DNA of 64,000 nucleotides. It comes from an uncultured Adlercreutzia sp. GTDB taxonomy: Bacteria > Actinomycetota > Coriobacteriia > Coriobacteriales > Eggerthellaceae. The DNA lies in NCBI RefSeq assembly GCF_958431955.1, contig NZ_CAUASN010000012.1, positions 1-64,000 of the forward strand, written 5' to 3'. The stretch's first letter is position 1, and every line of letters begins with the position of its first letter. Below the pieces are notes generated by a model that saw only the letters and a list, made by a program, of their open reading frames with translations, made no database searches and was not told the origin of the DNA. Below, in pieces: positions 32,581 to 43,208 of the stretch. A program made the translations under genes and the position numbers.

Positions 32581-34011
32581 ATGGACATGATCGTGGACAT
32601 CATCAACAGCATCGACGGGTTCGTGTGGGGCCCGCCCATGCTCGTGCTGCTTCTGGGCTCGCACATCTTCCTCACCTTCCGCACCGGCTTCATCCAGCGC
32701 AAGCTGCCCACGGCCATCAAGCTCTCGGTGACGAAGGATCCCGACGCTCCCGGCGACATCAGCCAGTTCGGTGCCTTGTGCACAGCGCTGTCGGCCACTA
32801 TCGGCACCGGCAACATCGTGGGCGTGGGCACGGCCATCATCGCCGGCGGCCCCGGCGCGGTGTTCTGGATGTGGATCACCGGCGTGTTCGGCATCGCCAC
32901 CAAGTACTCCGAGACCTTCGCCGCAGTGAAGTACCGCGTGAAGGATCACAACGGCAATATGCTCGGCGGCGCCATGTACGCCTGGGTGCGCGGCTTCAAG
33001 GACAAGGCCGGCAACACCCCCTGGTGGGCTATGCTCGGCGCCGGCGCCTTCGCCCTGTTCGCGGGTATCGCGTCGTTCGGCATCGGAAGTGCCGTGCAGT
33101 CCTCGGCCATGACCGAGGTCATCTCCACGAACCTGCCCGGCGTGCCCGCTTGGGGCATCGGCCTGGCCATCGTTATCATGGTGTCCGTGGTTATCTTCGG
33201 CGGCGTGAAGGTCATCTCCAACGTCTGCGAGAAGCTTGTGCCTTTCATGGCGCTCGCCTACATCTGGGGCTGCGTGGTTATCCTCGGCATGAACTGGGAG
33301 CTCGTGTGGCCCGCGCTCTGCCTCATCGTGGAGAGCGCCTTCACGGCCAAGGCGGCCTTCGGCGGCGCCCTCGGTTCTGGCCTCATGCTGGCGCTGCAGT
33401 TCGGCTGCGCCCGCGGCCTGTTCTCCAACGAGTCGGGCCTGGGATCGGCGCCCATCGTGGCCTCGGCGGCCGCTACGCGCAACCCGGCGCGCCAGGCGCT
33501 CGTGTCCATGACCGGCACCTTCTGGGACACCGTCATCATCTGCCTGCTCACGGGCCTCGTGCTCGTGTCCACTATGCTCGGCAACGCCGATCTGCAGGCC
33601 GAGATCATGGCCGGCAACATCACCGCCGGCGCGGCCCTGTCCTCGGCGGCCTTCGCCGAGATCCCCTACATCGGCACGCCCATCCTCATCTTCGGCATGA
33701 TCCTGTTCGCCTACTCCACCATTCTCGGTTGGAGCTACTACGGCAACCGCTGCGTCACCTACCTGTTCGGTAAGCGCGCCATCCGTCCGTACCAGGTGCT
33801 CTACGTGCTGGTCGCCTTCCTCGGCGCCATCGGCGTGGGCGATGTGGTGTGGACGGTCTCCGACATCACCAACGCGCTCATGGCCATTCCCAACATCATC
33901 ATGGTGCTGCTGCTCTCGGGCCTCATCGCCCGCGAAACCAAGCACTATGTGTACGAGGGCAACCTGGAGGAGCGTGACGAGACTCCCATCCCGCAGCTCG
34001 ACAGCAAGTAA
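32581..34011 (+). CDS. Sodium:alanine/glycine symporter (AGCS family), copy 2
   Basis: 476 residues; AGAGGAG precedes ATG 32581, and an upstream frame to 32500 is not needed. Same motifs as copy 1: TGFIQRKLPTAIK, ATIGTGNIVGVGTAIIAGGPGA, CARGLFSNESGLGSAPI, GWSYYGNRC. The two differ mainly in the middle membrane segments and the C-terminal tail, so substrate preference or affinity may differ. This copy has its own promoter, a normal ribosome site and its own terminator, so it is regulated apart from copy 1. Confidence 0.93.
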   Translation: MDMIVDIINSIDGFVWGPPMLVLLLGSHIFLTFRTGFIQRKLPTAIKLSVTKDPDAPGDISQFGALCTALSATIGTGNIVGVGTAIIAGGPGAVFWMWITGVFGIATKYSETFAAVKYRVKDHNGNMLGGAMYAWVRGFKDKAGNTPWWAMLGAGAFALFAGIASFGIGSAVQSSAMTEVISTNLPGVPAWGIGLAIVIMVSVVIFGGVKVISNVCEKLVPFMALAYIWGCVVILGMNWELVWPALCLIVESAFTAKAAFGGALGSGLMLALQFGCARGLFSNESGLGSAPIVASAAATRNPARQALVSMTGTFWDTVIICLLTGLVLVSTMLGNADLQAEIMAGNITAGAALSSAAFAEIPYIGTPILIFGMILFAYSTILGWSYYGNRCVTYLFGKRAIRPYQVLYVLVAFLGAIGVGDVVWTVSDITNALMAIPNIIMVLLLSGLIARETKHYVYEGNLEERDETPIPQLDSK

Positions 34012-34060
34012 GCTTTGGCGCCTCGCGGCGCGGCACGAACCTGTGGGTTTGATTCAAAAC

Positions 34061-34096
34061 GAGGGCGGCCCTCTGAAGGGGGGCCGCCTTTCTTTT
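34061..34096 (+). terminator. Intrinsic terminator after symporter 2
   Basis: An 8-bp stem (GGCGGCCC 34064-34071 with GGGCCGCC 34081-34088), extendable by G-T pairs, is followed by TTTCTTTT. The T tract runs into the -10 box of the next gene. Confidence 0.85.
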
Positions 34097-34101
34097 ATAC
34101 T
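34096..34101 (+). promoter_or_regulatory. TATACT box placed for a leaderless transcript
   Basis: TATACT ends six bases before ATG 34108, and no ribosome binding site lies between. The spacing predicts a transcript that begins at the start codon. The box overlaps the T tract of the upstream terminator. Confidence 0.5.
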
Positions 34102-34107
34102 GGGCGT

Positions 34108-35520
34108 ATGAAGACGATTGCAATCATAGGCGGTGGGGCTGCGGGTTTGGCGGCAGCGGTGGCGGCGGCCGAGACGGTGCGCGACGCTGGTGCGGGCGCT
34201 GGATCTGACGCCGAGGTGCGCGTGACCGTGTACGAGGCGTCCGATCGGGTGGGGCGTTCGATTCTGGCCACGGGCAACGGGCGCTGCAACTTCTCGAATG
34301 CCGTAATTGACGCGAGTCGGTACCGCAACGCCGCGTTCGTGGAAGAGACGCTGGGTGCTTGCGAGGCGACGTTCTGCGAAGATGGCGAAAGCGCTGGAGC
34401 GCCGGCTGCTGACGAGCCATTGTCCGGGGTGGATGCGCGGGCCAAGGCGCTGAATGCGATGAGCTGCGCCGACGCGGTTGGCGCGTGGAATGTGGTGCTG
34501 CGTTTCTTCTCCGATCGCGGCTTGATGTGGCGCGAAGAGGGGGAGGGGCGGCTGTATCCTTTGGCCAACAAGGCCACCAGCGTGCTCGACTGCCTGCGCG
34601 CGGCCTGCGTCGCAGCGGGCGTGCGTGAGCTCGTGGAAAGCGAGGTGGCGGCTGTGGAGGCGCCGCGCGGCGAGGGCGATCGGTTCACGCTGCGCTTGGC
34701 CGACCGCCGGCTCGAGCGGGCCGATGCGGTAATCGCGGCCGTCGGCGGCGCGGCGGGCGAGCGCTTGCTGCCCGCAGGTGTGCCCTTCCGCGCGATGGCG
34801 CCGACGCTCGGCCCCATTGCCACCGATCCGCGCTGGCCGCGTCAGCTGGACAACATTCGCGTGCGCGGGGCGCTGGAGCTCTGGCGGCCCGGAGAAGGCA
34901 TGAGCCTCGAGGCATGCCGGGATGCGGGCTTCCCGCCCGACGAGCATCTCGGCGAGCGCCTGGTGGCCCGTGAGGTGGGTGAGGTGATGTTCCGCAAGTA
35001 CGGCGTGTCGGGTATTGCCGCGTTCAACTTAAGCCGGCTCATGGAGCCGGGCGACCGGCTGGCCGTCGATTTCGTGCCAGGGGTGCGCCTGGTGGATATG
35101 GCGGCGTTTTTGAATCGTCGCCGCAAGATGCTCTTTGCGAGCTTGGGTCGATCCGTCACCTGGGAGGATATGCTGCGCGGTATGGTGCTTGCACCCGTAG
35201 CCGACGTGCTGTTGAAGGCCGTCGGGCTGCGAGGCGGGGACGAGACCACGAAGGAGAGTGCCGCGAAATTGGCTTGCGTGCTGAAGGGGCTGCGGCTGCC
35301 GGTCACGGGGTTGGGCGATGAGCGCCAGTGCCAGGTGCGTCGCGGCGGCGTGGACGTAGCCGCCATCGATGCGCATACCTGCGAGGCGCGCGAGATGCCG
35401 GGCCTGTATGTCGTTGGCGAGGCGCTCGACGTGGATGCGCCCTGTGGCGGCTACAACCTGCACTGGGCCTGGGCGAGCGGCTTGCTGGCTGGGCGCAGCG
35501 CGGTGGAGGCGCTGCGATGA
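34108..35520 (+). CDS. HI0933/BaiN-family FAD-dependent oxidoreductase
   Basis: 470 residues from ATG 34108. The FAD-binding N-terminus is TIAIIGGGAAGLAAAVAA, followed by the family mark GRSILATGNGRCNFSN. The C-terminal end reads GLYVVGEALDVDAPCGGYNLHWAWASG, where the YNLxxA block closes the FAD site. Members of this family include BaiN, linked to bile-acid dehydroxylation in Clostridium, but most are uncharacterised. An insert around residue 95 is low-complexity. The gene starts a five-gene run joined by four-base overlaps; it probably has a leaderless message. Confidence 0.88.
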   Translation: MKTIAIIGGGAAGLAAAVAAAETVRDAGAGAGSDAEVRVTVYEASDRVGRSILATGNGRCNFSNAVIDASRYRNAAFVEETLGACEATFCEDGESAGAPAADEPLSGVDARAKALNAMSCADAVGAWNVVLRFFSDRGLMWREEGEGRLYPLANKATSVLDCLRAACVAAGVRELVESEVAAVEAPRGEGDRFTLRLADRRLERADAVIAAVGGAAGERLLPAGVPFRAMAPTLGPIATDPRWPRQLDNIRVRGALELWRPGEGMSLEACRDAGFPPDEHLGERLVAREVGEVMFRKYGVSGIAAFNLSRLMEPGDRLAVDFVPGVRLVDMAAFLNRRRKMLFASLGRSVTWEDMLRGMVLAPVADVLLKAVGLRGGDETTKESAAKLACVLKGLRLPVTGLGDERQCQVRRGGVDVAAIDAHTCEAREMPGLYVVGEALDVDAPCGGYNLHWAWASGLLAGRSAVEALR

Positions 35521-37355
35521 TCCAAGCTTCGAACATCCCTGTGTCGCTGGATGCGCTGCTTCCCGAAAACGACGGCCAGCTTCGCCGCGAAGTGGCGCAC
35601 GCCCTGGGCGTGAAGGCAGGAGCGCTGGAAGAGGTGCGTCTGGTGAGGCGCTCCATCGACGCGCGCAAGAAGTCCAACGTCCACGGTGTGGTAGCCGTAG
35701 CCGTGCGGCTGGCGAAGGGCGCGAAGCCGCGGCCCGCGAAGGGCGTGACGACAAAGCCCTACGAGCCGACGGAGCCCCTGCGCATTCCCCTTATTGAAAG
35801 CGATACACGTCCCCTCGTCGTGGGCGCCGGCCCTGCTGGCCTGTTCTGCGCGCTGTATCTGGCCCGTGCAGGGTTGCGGCCCCTGGTGGTGGAGCGCGGC
35901 GCCGATGTGGATGCGCGCATGGCCGCCGTCGAGGCTTTCAACAACGGCGCGCCGCTGGATGCGCGCACGAACATCCAGTTTGGCGAGGGCGGCGCGGGTA
36001 CGTTCTCCGACGGCAAGCTGAACACGGGCATCAAGAGCCCGCACATCCGCCACGTGCTGGAGGCCTTCGTGGAAGCGGGTGCTCCGGCCGACATCCTGGT
36101 GGACGCGAAGCCCCATATCGGCACCGACCTGCTCGTGGGCGTGGTGCGCAATTTGCGCCGCGCCATTCAAGAGGCCGGGGGAGAGGTTCGCTTCCTCGCG
36201 CACCTGGACGAGCTCGTGGCGGAAGACGGGCGCGTTGTCGGTGCGGTGATTTCCTCGACGGAAGACCTGTCTGCCTCAGGCGCGCGGCCGTGGGATGCGG
36301 AAGATGGCGCCGAGGCGGCGTCGGAAGATGGCCGTCGCTGGTTTTTCCCCACCGATTGCGTGGTGCTCGCCTGCGGGCATTCCGCGCGCGACACCTTCGC
36401 CATGGTGCGCGAAGCGGGGGCGGTTATGGAGCGCAAGCCCTTCGCCGTGGGCGTGCGCATCGAGCATCCGCAGCAGCAGATCGACGCCATGCAGTATGGG
36501 GAAGCCGCCGGACACCCCGCACTCGGGGCGGCCGACTACAAGCTGGCCGTGAAGTGCGCCGACGGCCGCGGCGTGTACACCTTCTGCATGTGCCCGGGCG
36601 GGGAGGTGGTGGCGGCCGCCAGCGAGGAGGGCGGCCTGTGCGTGAACGGCATGAGCCGCCACGCCCGCGCCGGCGCGAACGCCAACAGCGCCCTTCTGGT
36701 GGAGGTGCGCCCCGACGACCTGCCCGGCGACGACCCGCTTGAAGGGGTGGCTTTCCAGCGCCAGATCGAGTGCGCGGCTTTCGAGCTCGGTTGCGGTCTT
36801 TCCCTGCGGGAGGGCGATGGCCCCACAGGCGCGGCCGAATGCGAGGCGCCGACCGCCCTGCCGCGCATGCCCTACACCGCCCCCGCTCAGACCGTCGGCG
36901 ATTTTCTCGCGGGCACCTCGGGAGCACCCAGCGCTCTGGTACATCCCACCTATCCGCGCGGCGTGGCCTGGCATGACCTGCGCGAGTGCCTGCCGCCCTT
37001 CGTCGCCTCCGCGCTTGCCGAGGCGCTGCCGCTGCTCGATCGCAAGCTGCACGGCTTCGCCGATCCCGGTGCGGTGATGACGGCGGTGGAGGCCCGCAGC
37101 TCGAGCCCTGTGCGCATCGTGCGCGACGGCGACTTCCAGGCGAGCATCGCGGGGCTCTACCCCTGCGGCGAGGGCGCGGGCTATGCCGGCGGCATCACGA
37201 GCGCGGCCGTGGACGGCCTGCGGGTGGCCGAAGCTATCGTGGCCGCGCGGGCGGACGTATGTCCGAAGCCCGAGGCGTCCGCGAAGGCGCGGGGTCCCGA
37301 GAGCCGAGGGCCCTCGCGTCCCGCCGAAAACACGACGGAAGGGGAGCGCCTGTGA
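35517..37355 (+). CDS. FAD-dependent dehydrogenase (COG2509-like)
   Basis: 612 residues; ATG 35517 overlaps the previous stop (ATGA). A distinct N-terminal domain of about 95 residues (VRLVRRSIDARKKSNVHG) precedes the FAD fold at PLVVGAGPAGLFCALYLARAG. Then come FGEGGAGTFSDGKLNTG, TYPRGVAWHDLRECLPP and, near the end, LYPCGEGAGYAGGITSAA. These match the uncharacterised FAD dehydrogenases of COG2509. The substrate is unknown. The C-terminal 30 residues are charged and poorly conserved. It is the second flavoprotein in a row and is translationally coupled to the first. Confidence 0.87.
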   Translation: MIQASNIPVSLDALLPENDGQLRREVAHALGVKAGALEEVRLVRRSIDARKKSNVHGVVAVAVRLAKGAKPRPAKGVTTKPYEPTEPLRIPLIESDTRPLVVGAGPAGLFCALYLARAGLRPLVVERGADVDARMAAVEAFNNGAPLDARTNIQFGEGGAGTFSDGKLNTGIKSPHIRHVLEAFVEAGAPADILVDAKPHIGTDLLVGVVRNLRRAIQEAGGEVRFLAHLDELVAEDGRVVGAVISSTEDLSASGARPWDAEDGAEAASEDGRRWFFPTDCVVLACGHSARDTFAMVREAGAVMERKPFAVGVRIEHPQQQIDAMQYGEAAGHPALGAADYKLAVKCADGRGVYTFCMCPGGEVVAAASEEGGLCVNGMSRHARAGANANSALLVEVRPDDLPGDDPLEGVAFQRQIECAAFELGCGLSLREGDGPTGAAECEAPTALPRMPYTAPAQTVGDFLAGTSGAPSALVHPTYPRGVAWHDLRECLPPFVASALAEALPLLDRKLHGFADPGAVMTAVEARSSSPVRIVRDGDFQASIAGLYPCGEGAGYAGGITSAAVDGLRVAEAIVAARADVCPKPEASAKARGPESRGPSRPAENTTEGERL

Positions 37356-38023
37356 ACGTGCTCACGCTGAAAGAGGCTCGCGACGCCCTCTCTGCGGGCC
37401 GTGCCGTCATTCTGCCCACCGATACCGTGTTCGGCCTCGGCGTGTCCGTGCGGGCCGTGCCGGGCCCCGAGGCGCTGTACACCCTCAAGCACCGCGACGG
37501 GGGCAAGCCGGTCGCATGGCTCGTGGAGGGCCCCGAGGCGCTGGACGCATACGGAAGCGCCGTGCCGCCCTACGCACGCCGCCTCGCCGAGGCCTTCTGG
37601 CCGGGGGCTCTCACGCTCGTGGTGCGCGCCGCCGACACGGTGCCGCGTGCTTTCCAGTCGGCGGCGGGGACCATCGGCTTGCGCATGCCCGCAAGTGATG
37701 TCGCTCTCGCGCTCATTCGCGCCGCGGGCTGCCCCCTCGCCGTTACCTCGGCCAACATCTCGGGTCGTTCCGCCGTCGGCGATGCGGCGGCTCTCGACCC
37801 GTTGCTCGCCGATGCGACGGCGGGAGTGTACCTGCCCGAGGCGGCCGGGCGCGAGCGGGAGGCGAAGCCGGCTTCTCCGGAGGTGCTCCCGTGTGCTGCC
37901 CACGCTTCGCCAACGGATGCGACGCCCCTTCCCTCCACCGTGCTAGACTGCACTGCGGACTATCCGCGCGTGCTGCGCGAGGGGGCCCTGCCCTGGAATG
38001 TGCTGAAAGGAGCATTGCGATGA
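37352..38023 (+). CDS. tsaC: L-threonylcarbamoyladenylate synthase
   Basis: 223 residues from GTG 37352, overlapping the previous stop (GTGA). Sua5/YciO/YrdC fold: AVILPTDTVFGLGV, LYTLKHRDGGKPVAWLV, AFWPGALTLVV, GTIGLRMP and LAVTSANISG. The enzyme makes the threonylcarbamoyl-AMP used for t6A-37 of tRNA. It lacks the long Sua5 C-terminal domain and has a short unusual tail (about residues 165-223). The symbol follows the single-domain TsaC type. Confidence 0.88.
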   Translation: MNVLTLKEARDALSAGRAVILPTDTVFGLGVSVRAVPGPEALYTLKHRDGGKPVAWLVEGPEALDAYGSAVPPYARRLAEAFWPGALTLVVRAADTVPRAFQSAAGTIGLRMPASDVALALIRAAGCPLAVTSANISGRSAVGDAAALDPLLADATAGVYLPEAAGREREAKPASPEVLPCAAHASPTDATPLPSTVLDCTADYPRVLREGALPWNVLKGALR

Positions 38024-39044
38024 CCGTAGAAGGCGAGATGACCGAAGAAAGCAAGGTAGCGCAGGTGGAAGACGGCGTGGGTCGCACCGAGTTCACCTTC
38101 GATTCCGCCGACGGTGCGAGCGCGGTGCATACCGTGCTGTGGGTGCCGACCGCTATGGACCGTACCGCCGGCGCTGCCGATGCGCCCGGTTGCTTCCGTC
38201 CGCGCGGGGTGGTGCAGCTCATCCACGGTATGGCCGAGCACATCGACCGCTACGACGACTTCGCCCGCTTCCTCGCCCGCGCGGGCTACCTGGTGTGCGG
38301 CCACGACCACGTGGGCCACGGCGACACCGCGCCCACGGCTGCCCATCGTGGTCGCATGCACCCGCGCACGGGCGGGGATGCGCTTGTGGCCGACGTGCAG
38401 ACGCTGCGCCTGCTCGTGGCCCAGCAGGTGGCCCCGGGTGTGCCCTACTTCATGTTCGGCCATTCCATGGGCTCGCTTGTGCTGCGCAATTACCTGCCCC
38501 GCTTCGGGAAAGGGCTTGCCGGCGCCGTTCTCTGCGGCACGGCGAACCAGCCCGAGGTGGTGGCAACGGCGGGCAACGTGCTCGCCCGCGCCATCGTCGC
38601 CGTGCGCGGGGCCGACTACAAGAGCGAGCTTCTGCACCGCCTGGCCGACGGCGCCTACAGCCGCCAGGTAAAGGACGCGCGCACGCCCTTCGACTGGCTC
38701 TCCCGCGACCCGGCGGTCGTGGACGCCTTCATCGCCGACGAGCGCGCGGGCTTCATGTTCTCGGCCGGCGCTTACGCCACTTTGACCGAGCTGGCGGCCC
38801 GCGCCAACAGCCCGGCGGCCTACCGCGCCACGCCCCACGAGGTGCCCCTGCTCTTCGTGGCCGGCGACGCCGACCCGGTCGGGGATTGCGGTCGCGGCGT
38901 GGCGAAAGCCGCCGAGTCGATGGAGCGCGCCGGCGGCACGGACGTGACCCTGCGTCTCTTTTCCGGCATGCGCCACGAGATTCTGAACGAGATCGGCAAG
39001 GAAGAAGTCTACGCCTTCGTCCTGGAATGGATCGGGGCGCGTTC

Positions 39045-39048
<4 letters not shown>
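38020..39048 (+). CDS. Alpha/beta hydrolase, monoacylglycerol lipase/lysophospholipase type
   Basis: 342 residues; ATG 38020 overlaps the previous stop (ATGA). Hydrolase_4 family: VVQLIHGMAEHIDRYDDFARFL with the oxyanion region, nucleophile elbow GHSMGS, acid in VAGDADPVGD and base in SGMRHEILNE. It has no signal peptide. Such enzymes split monoacylglycerols or lysophospholipids and release glycerol or a glycerophospho compound. The next coupled gene is glycerol kinase, so the pair could form a short route from lipid to glycerol 3-phosphate. Confidence 0.88.
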
Positions 39049-40535
<1,487 letters not shown>

Positions 40536-40632
40536 GAACCGCCCAGCGGGGCTTCTGCGGGATGCAGGGCGCCATCCGTCGCGATTTGGTGCGGATGGCG
40601 GAAGCGCGGTGCACGCTGCGGCCGCGAGCACC

Positions 40633-40638
40633 TACAAT
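40633..40638 (+). promoter_or_regulatory. -10 box before rpiB
   Basis: TACAAT lies 38 bases before ATG 40677. The -35 is weak (TGCACG at 40610). Confidence 0.4.
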
Positions 40639-40676
40639 AAGCGCACAACGTGGCTGCGACGGAAAGGATGGGGCCC

Positions 40677-41111
40677 ATGCGGGTGAGCATCGGTGCCGAC
40701 CACGCCGGCTTCGAGCAGAAGCAGGCGCTGGCGGCGTATCTGGCAGGGAAGGGGCACGAGGTCTGCGACCGCGGCCCGGATAGCGACGACCGCGTGGATT
40801 ACCCCGACTACGCCGCTGCCGTGGCCCGGGACGTGGCCGAGGGAGCTGCCGATGCCGGCGTGCTCGTGTGCGGCACAGGGATAGGCATGGCTATGGCCGC
40901 CGACAAGGTGCCCGGCGTGCGCGCCGCCAACATCATCAACACCGAGTTCGCCGCCTTGTGCCGCGAGCACAACGATGCGAACGTCATCACGCTGTCGGGC
41001 CGCTTCGTGCCCCTCGAGGAGAACGAGCGCATCCTGGACACCTTCTTCGCCACCGACTTCGGCGGCGGAAGGCACGCCGGCCGTGTCGAGAAGATCATGA
41101 ACCTGGACTAA
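40677..41111 (+). CDS. rpiB: Ribose-5-phosphate isomerase B
   Basis: 144 residues from ATG 40677, with AAAGGA ten bases upstream. RpiB/LacA family: GADHAGFEQKQALAAYL near the start, GVLVCGTGIGMAMAADK with the catalytic Cys in CGTGIG, and REHNDANVITLSGR. It interconverts ribose 5-phosphate and ribulose 5-phosphate in the pentose phosphate pathway. It is followed ten bases on by glyA, upp and a dCMP deaminase, a run of one-carbon and pyrimidine genes. Confidence 0.94.
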   Translation: MRVSIGADHAGFEQKQALAAYLAGKGHEVCDRGPDSDDRVDYPDYAAAVARDVAEGAADAGVLVCGTGIGMAMAADKVPGVRAANIINTEFAALCREHNDANVITLSGRFVPLEENERILDTFFATDFGGGRHAGRVEKIMNLD

Positions 41112-41120
41112 GGAGAACTC

Positions 41121-42377
41121 ATGGCCCTTGAATTTCTAGCGAAAGAAGACCCGCAGGTAACCGAGTGTCTGCGCGAGGAGCTGGCGCGTCAGCGCGGCAG
41201 CGTGGAGCTCATCGCGTCGGAGAACTTCACGTCCCGCGCCGTCATGGAGGCCGTGGGCAGCGTGTTGACCAACAAGTACGCCGAGGGCTATCCGGGCAAG
41301 CGCTACTACGGCGGCTGCGAGAAGGTCGACCTGGTGGAGGATCTGGCCCGCGACCGCGTCTGCGAGCTGTACGGCGCGAAGTACGCCAACGTGCAGCCCC
41401 ACTCCGGTGCCAGCGCGAACTTCGGCGCGTATTTGTCCATCATCGAGCCCGGTGACACGGTGCTCGGCATGAGCCTCGATCACGGTGGCCACCTCACCCA
41501 CGGCAGCCCCGTGAACTTCTCAGGCCTTCTGTACAACATCGTGTCCTACGGCGTGAACCCCGAGACCGAAGTCATCGACTACGACGAGGTAGAGCGCATC
41601 GCGAAGGAATGCCGCCCGAAGGTGATCGTGGCCGGCGCGAGCGCGTACCCGCGCTTCATCGACTTCGAGCGCATGGCGGCCATCGCGCACGAGGTGGACG
41701 CCTATCTTATGGTGGACATGGCCCACATCGCCGGCCTCGTGGCCGCGGACCTGCATCCGAGCCCGGTGCCCCACGCCGATATCGTCACCTCCACGAGCCA
41801 CAAGACCTTGCGCGGCCCGCGCGGCGGCTTTATCCTCACCAACAGCGACGAGCTGGGCGCGAAGATCAACAAGGCCATCTTCCCCGGCGCCCAGGGCGGC
41901 CCGCTCATGCACGTCATCGCCGGCAAGGCTGTGGCCTTCGGCGAGGCGCTCAAACCCGACTTCCGCACTTATATGGAGCGCGTGGTTGAGAACGCCCGCC
42001 GCCTCGGCGAGGGCATGGCCGACGGCGGCCTGCGCCTCGTGTCGGGCGGAACCGACAACCACCTGTGCCTCGTGGATCTTACCGCCTCCGATATCACCGG
42101 CAAGGACGCCGAGAAGCTACTGGAGAGCGTGGGACTTACCGTGAACAAGAACTCTATCCCCAACGAGCAGCGCTCGCCCTTCGTGACGAGCGGCATCCGC
42201 GTGGGGTCTGCCGCGGCCACTACGCGCGGCTTTACCGCCGATGACTTCTACGAGGTGGGCGAGCTTATCGCCGCCGCCGTGTTCAATGCCGCCGACGAGG
42301 CGAAGCTCGCCGACATCCGTCGCCGCGTGGACGCGCTGCTTGCGGCCCACCCGCTGTACCCGGGACTGGAGTACTAG
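41121..42377 (+). CDS. glyA: Serine hydroxymethyltransferase
   Basis: 418 residues; AAGGAG precedes the ATG. PLP enzyme converting serine and tetrahydrofolate to glycine and methylene-tetrahydrofolate. Motifs: ELIASENFTSRAVMEAVGS, NKYAEGYPGKRYYGGCE, and the PLP-Lys site VTSTSHKTLRGPRGG. It feeds one-carbon units to thymidylate and purines, in line with the nucleotide genes downstream. Structured repeat 2 begins 17 bases after its stop. Confidence 0.97.
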   Translation: MALEFLAKEDPQVTECLREELARQRGSVELIASENFTSRAVMEAVGSVLTNKYAEGYPGKRYYGGCEKVDLVEDLARDRVCELYGAKYANVQPHSGASANFGAYLSIIEPGDTVLGMSLDHGGHLTHGSPVNFSGLLYNIVSYGVNPETEVIDYDEVERIAKECRPKVIVAGASAYPRFIDFERMAAIAHEVDAYLMVDMAHIAGLVAADLHPSPVPHADIVTSTSHKTLRGPRGGFILTNSDELGAKINKAIFPGAQGGPLMHVIAGKAVAFGEALKPDFRTYMERVVENARRLGEGMADGGLRLVSGGTDNHLCLVDLTASDITGKDAEKLLESVGLTVNKNSIPNEQRSPFVTSGIRVGSAAATTRGFTADDFYEVGELIAAAVFNAADEAKLADIRRRVDALLAAHPLYPGLEY

Positions 42378-42394
42378 ACGATTAAGTAAGAGCA

Positions 42395-42519
42395 GGGGAC
42401 GGCCCGGCGGCTGTCCGACCTCCGAGTCCGCAGACGCGGAACTGTTGGTGTAAAATCCCTACCCGATAGTTCCGAAAACGCGGACGAGTCCGAGCGCGGG
42501 CAACCGCCGGGTCCTCTTC
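42395..42519 (+). repeat. Structured repeat element, copy 2 (degenerate)
   Basis: Related to copies 1, 3 and 4 but decayed. The outer stem is imperfect (best part CCCGGCGG 42403-42410 with CCGCCGGG 42504-42511, extended by interrupted pairs on both sides). The inner hairpin pairs CGGAACT with AGTTCCG and is mismatched near its tip. The loop keeps GAGTCCGCAG and a variant AAAACGCGGAC...CGAGC. The change from CTCG/CGAG in copies 1 and 3 to CGCG/CGCG here keeps a possible pairing beside the hairpin. Its left arm resembles that of copy 3. Confidence 0.75.
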
Positions 42520-42554
42520 GCGGGAATATCCCTCGAACCGAAAGGAAGCGCGTT

Positions 42555-43193
42555 ATGGAGTACAACGACCGCGTCACCGTCATCGACCATCCCATGGTGC
42601 AGCACAAGCTGTCGAAGCTGCGCGCCAAGGACACCTCCTCCAAGGACTTCCGCCAGCTGGTGCGCGAGCTGGCCATGTTCGAGGGCTATGAGGCCACGCG
42701 CGATCTGGCCCTGGAGGACGTGGAGGTGGAAACGCCCATCTGCAAGGCCACGTGCAAGCAGGTGGCGGGCAAGAAGATGGTGATCGTGCCCATTTTGCGC
42801 GCCGGTCTGGGTATGGTGGACGGCCTGCAGGAGCTCATGCCCTCCACCTTCGTGGGGCATCTGGGCATGTACCGCGACCCCGAGACCCACGAGCCCCACG
42901 AGTACTACGCGAAGCTGCCCGACAGCATCGACCAGCGCGACGTGCTCGTGGTGGATCCGATGCTCGCCACGGGTGGTTCGGCGGTGGCGGCCATCCAGTA
43001 CCTGCGCCGCCAGGGCGTGAAGAACATCAAGCTCATGGTGCTCGTCGCCGCACCCGAGGGCATCGAGGCGGTGCTCGCGGCCGATCCCGACGTGCGCATC
43101 TACACCTGCTCGGTGGACGAGGGCCTGAACGAGCGCGCCTACATCGTGCCTGGTCTCGGCGACGCCGGCGACCGCATCTTCGGCACGAAGTAA
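42555..43193 (+). CDS. upp: Uracil phosphoribosyltransferase
   Basis: 212 residues; GAAAGGAAG precedes the ATG. It makes UMP from uracil and PRPP. Visible: VPILRAGLGMVDG, the PRPP loop VVDPMLATGGSA and the C-terminal PGLGDAGDRIFGT, which binds uracil. Together with the dCMP deaminase it forms a pyrimidine salvage pair, separated by structured repeat 3. Confidence 0.96.
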   Translation: MEYNDRVTVIDHPMVQHKLSKLRAKDTSSKDFRQLVRELAMFEGYEATRDLALEDVEVETPICKATCKQVAGKKMVIVPILRAGLGMVDGLQELMPSTFVGHLGMYRDPETHEPHEYYAKLPDSIDQRDVLVVDPMLATGGSAVAAIQYLRRQGVKNIKLMVLVAAPEGIEAVLAADPDVRIYTCSVDEGLNERAYIVPGLGDAGDRIFGTK

Positions 43194-43208
43194 GTTCGGG
43201 TTAACGCA

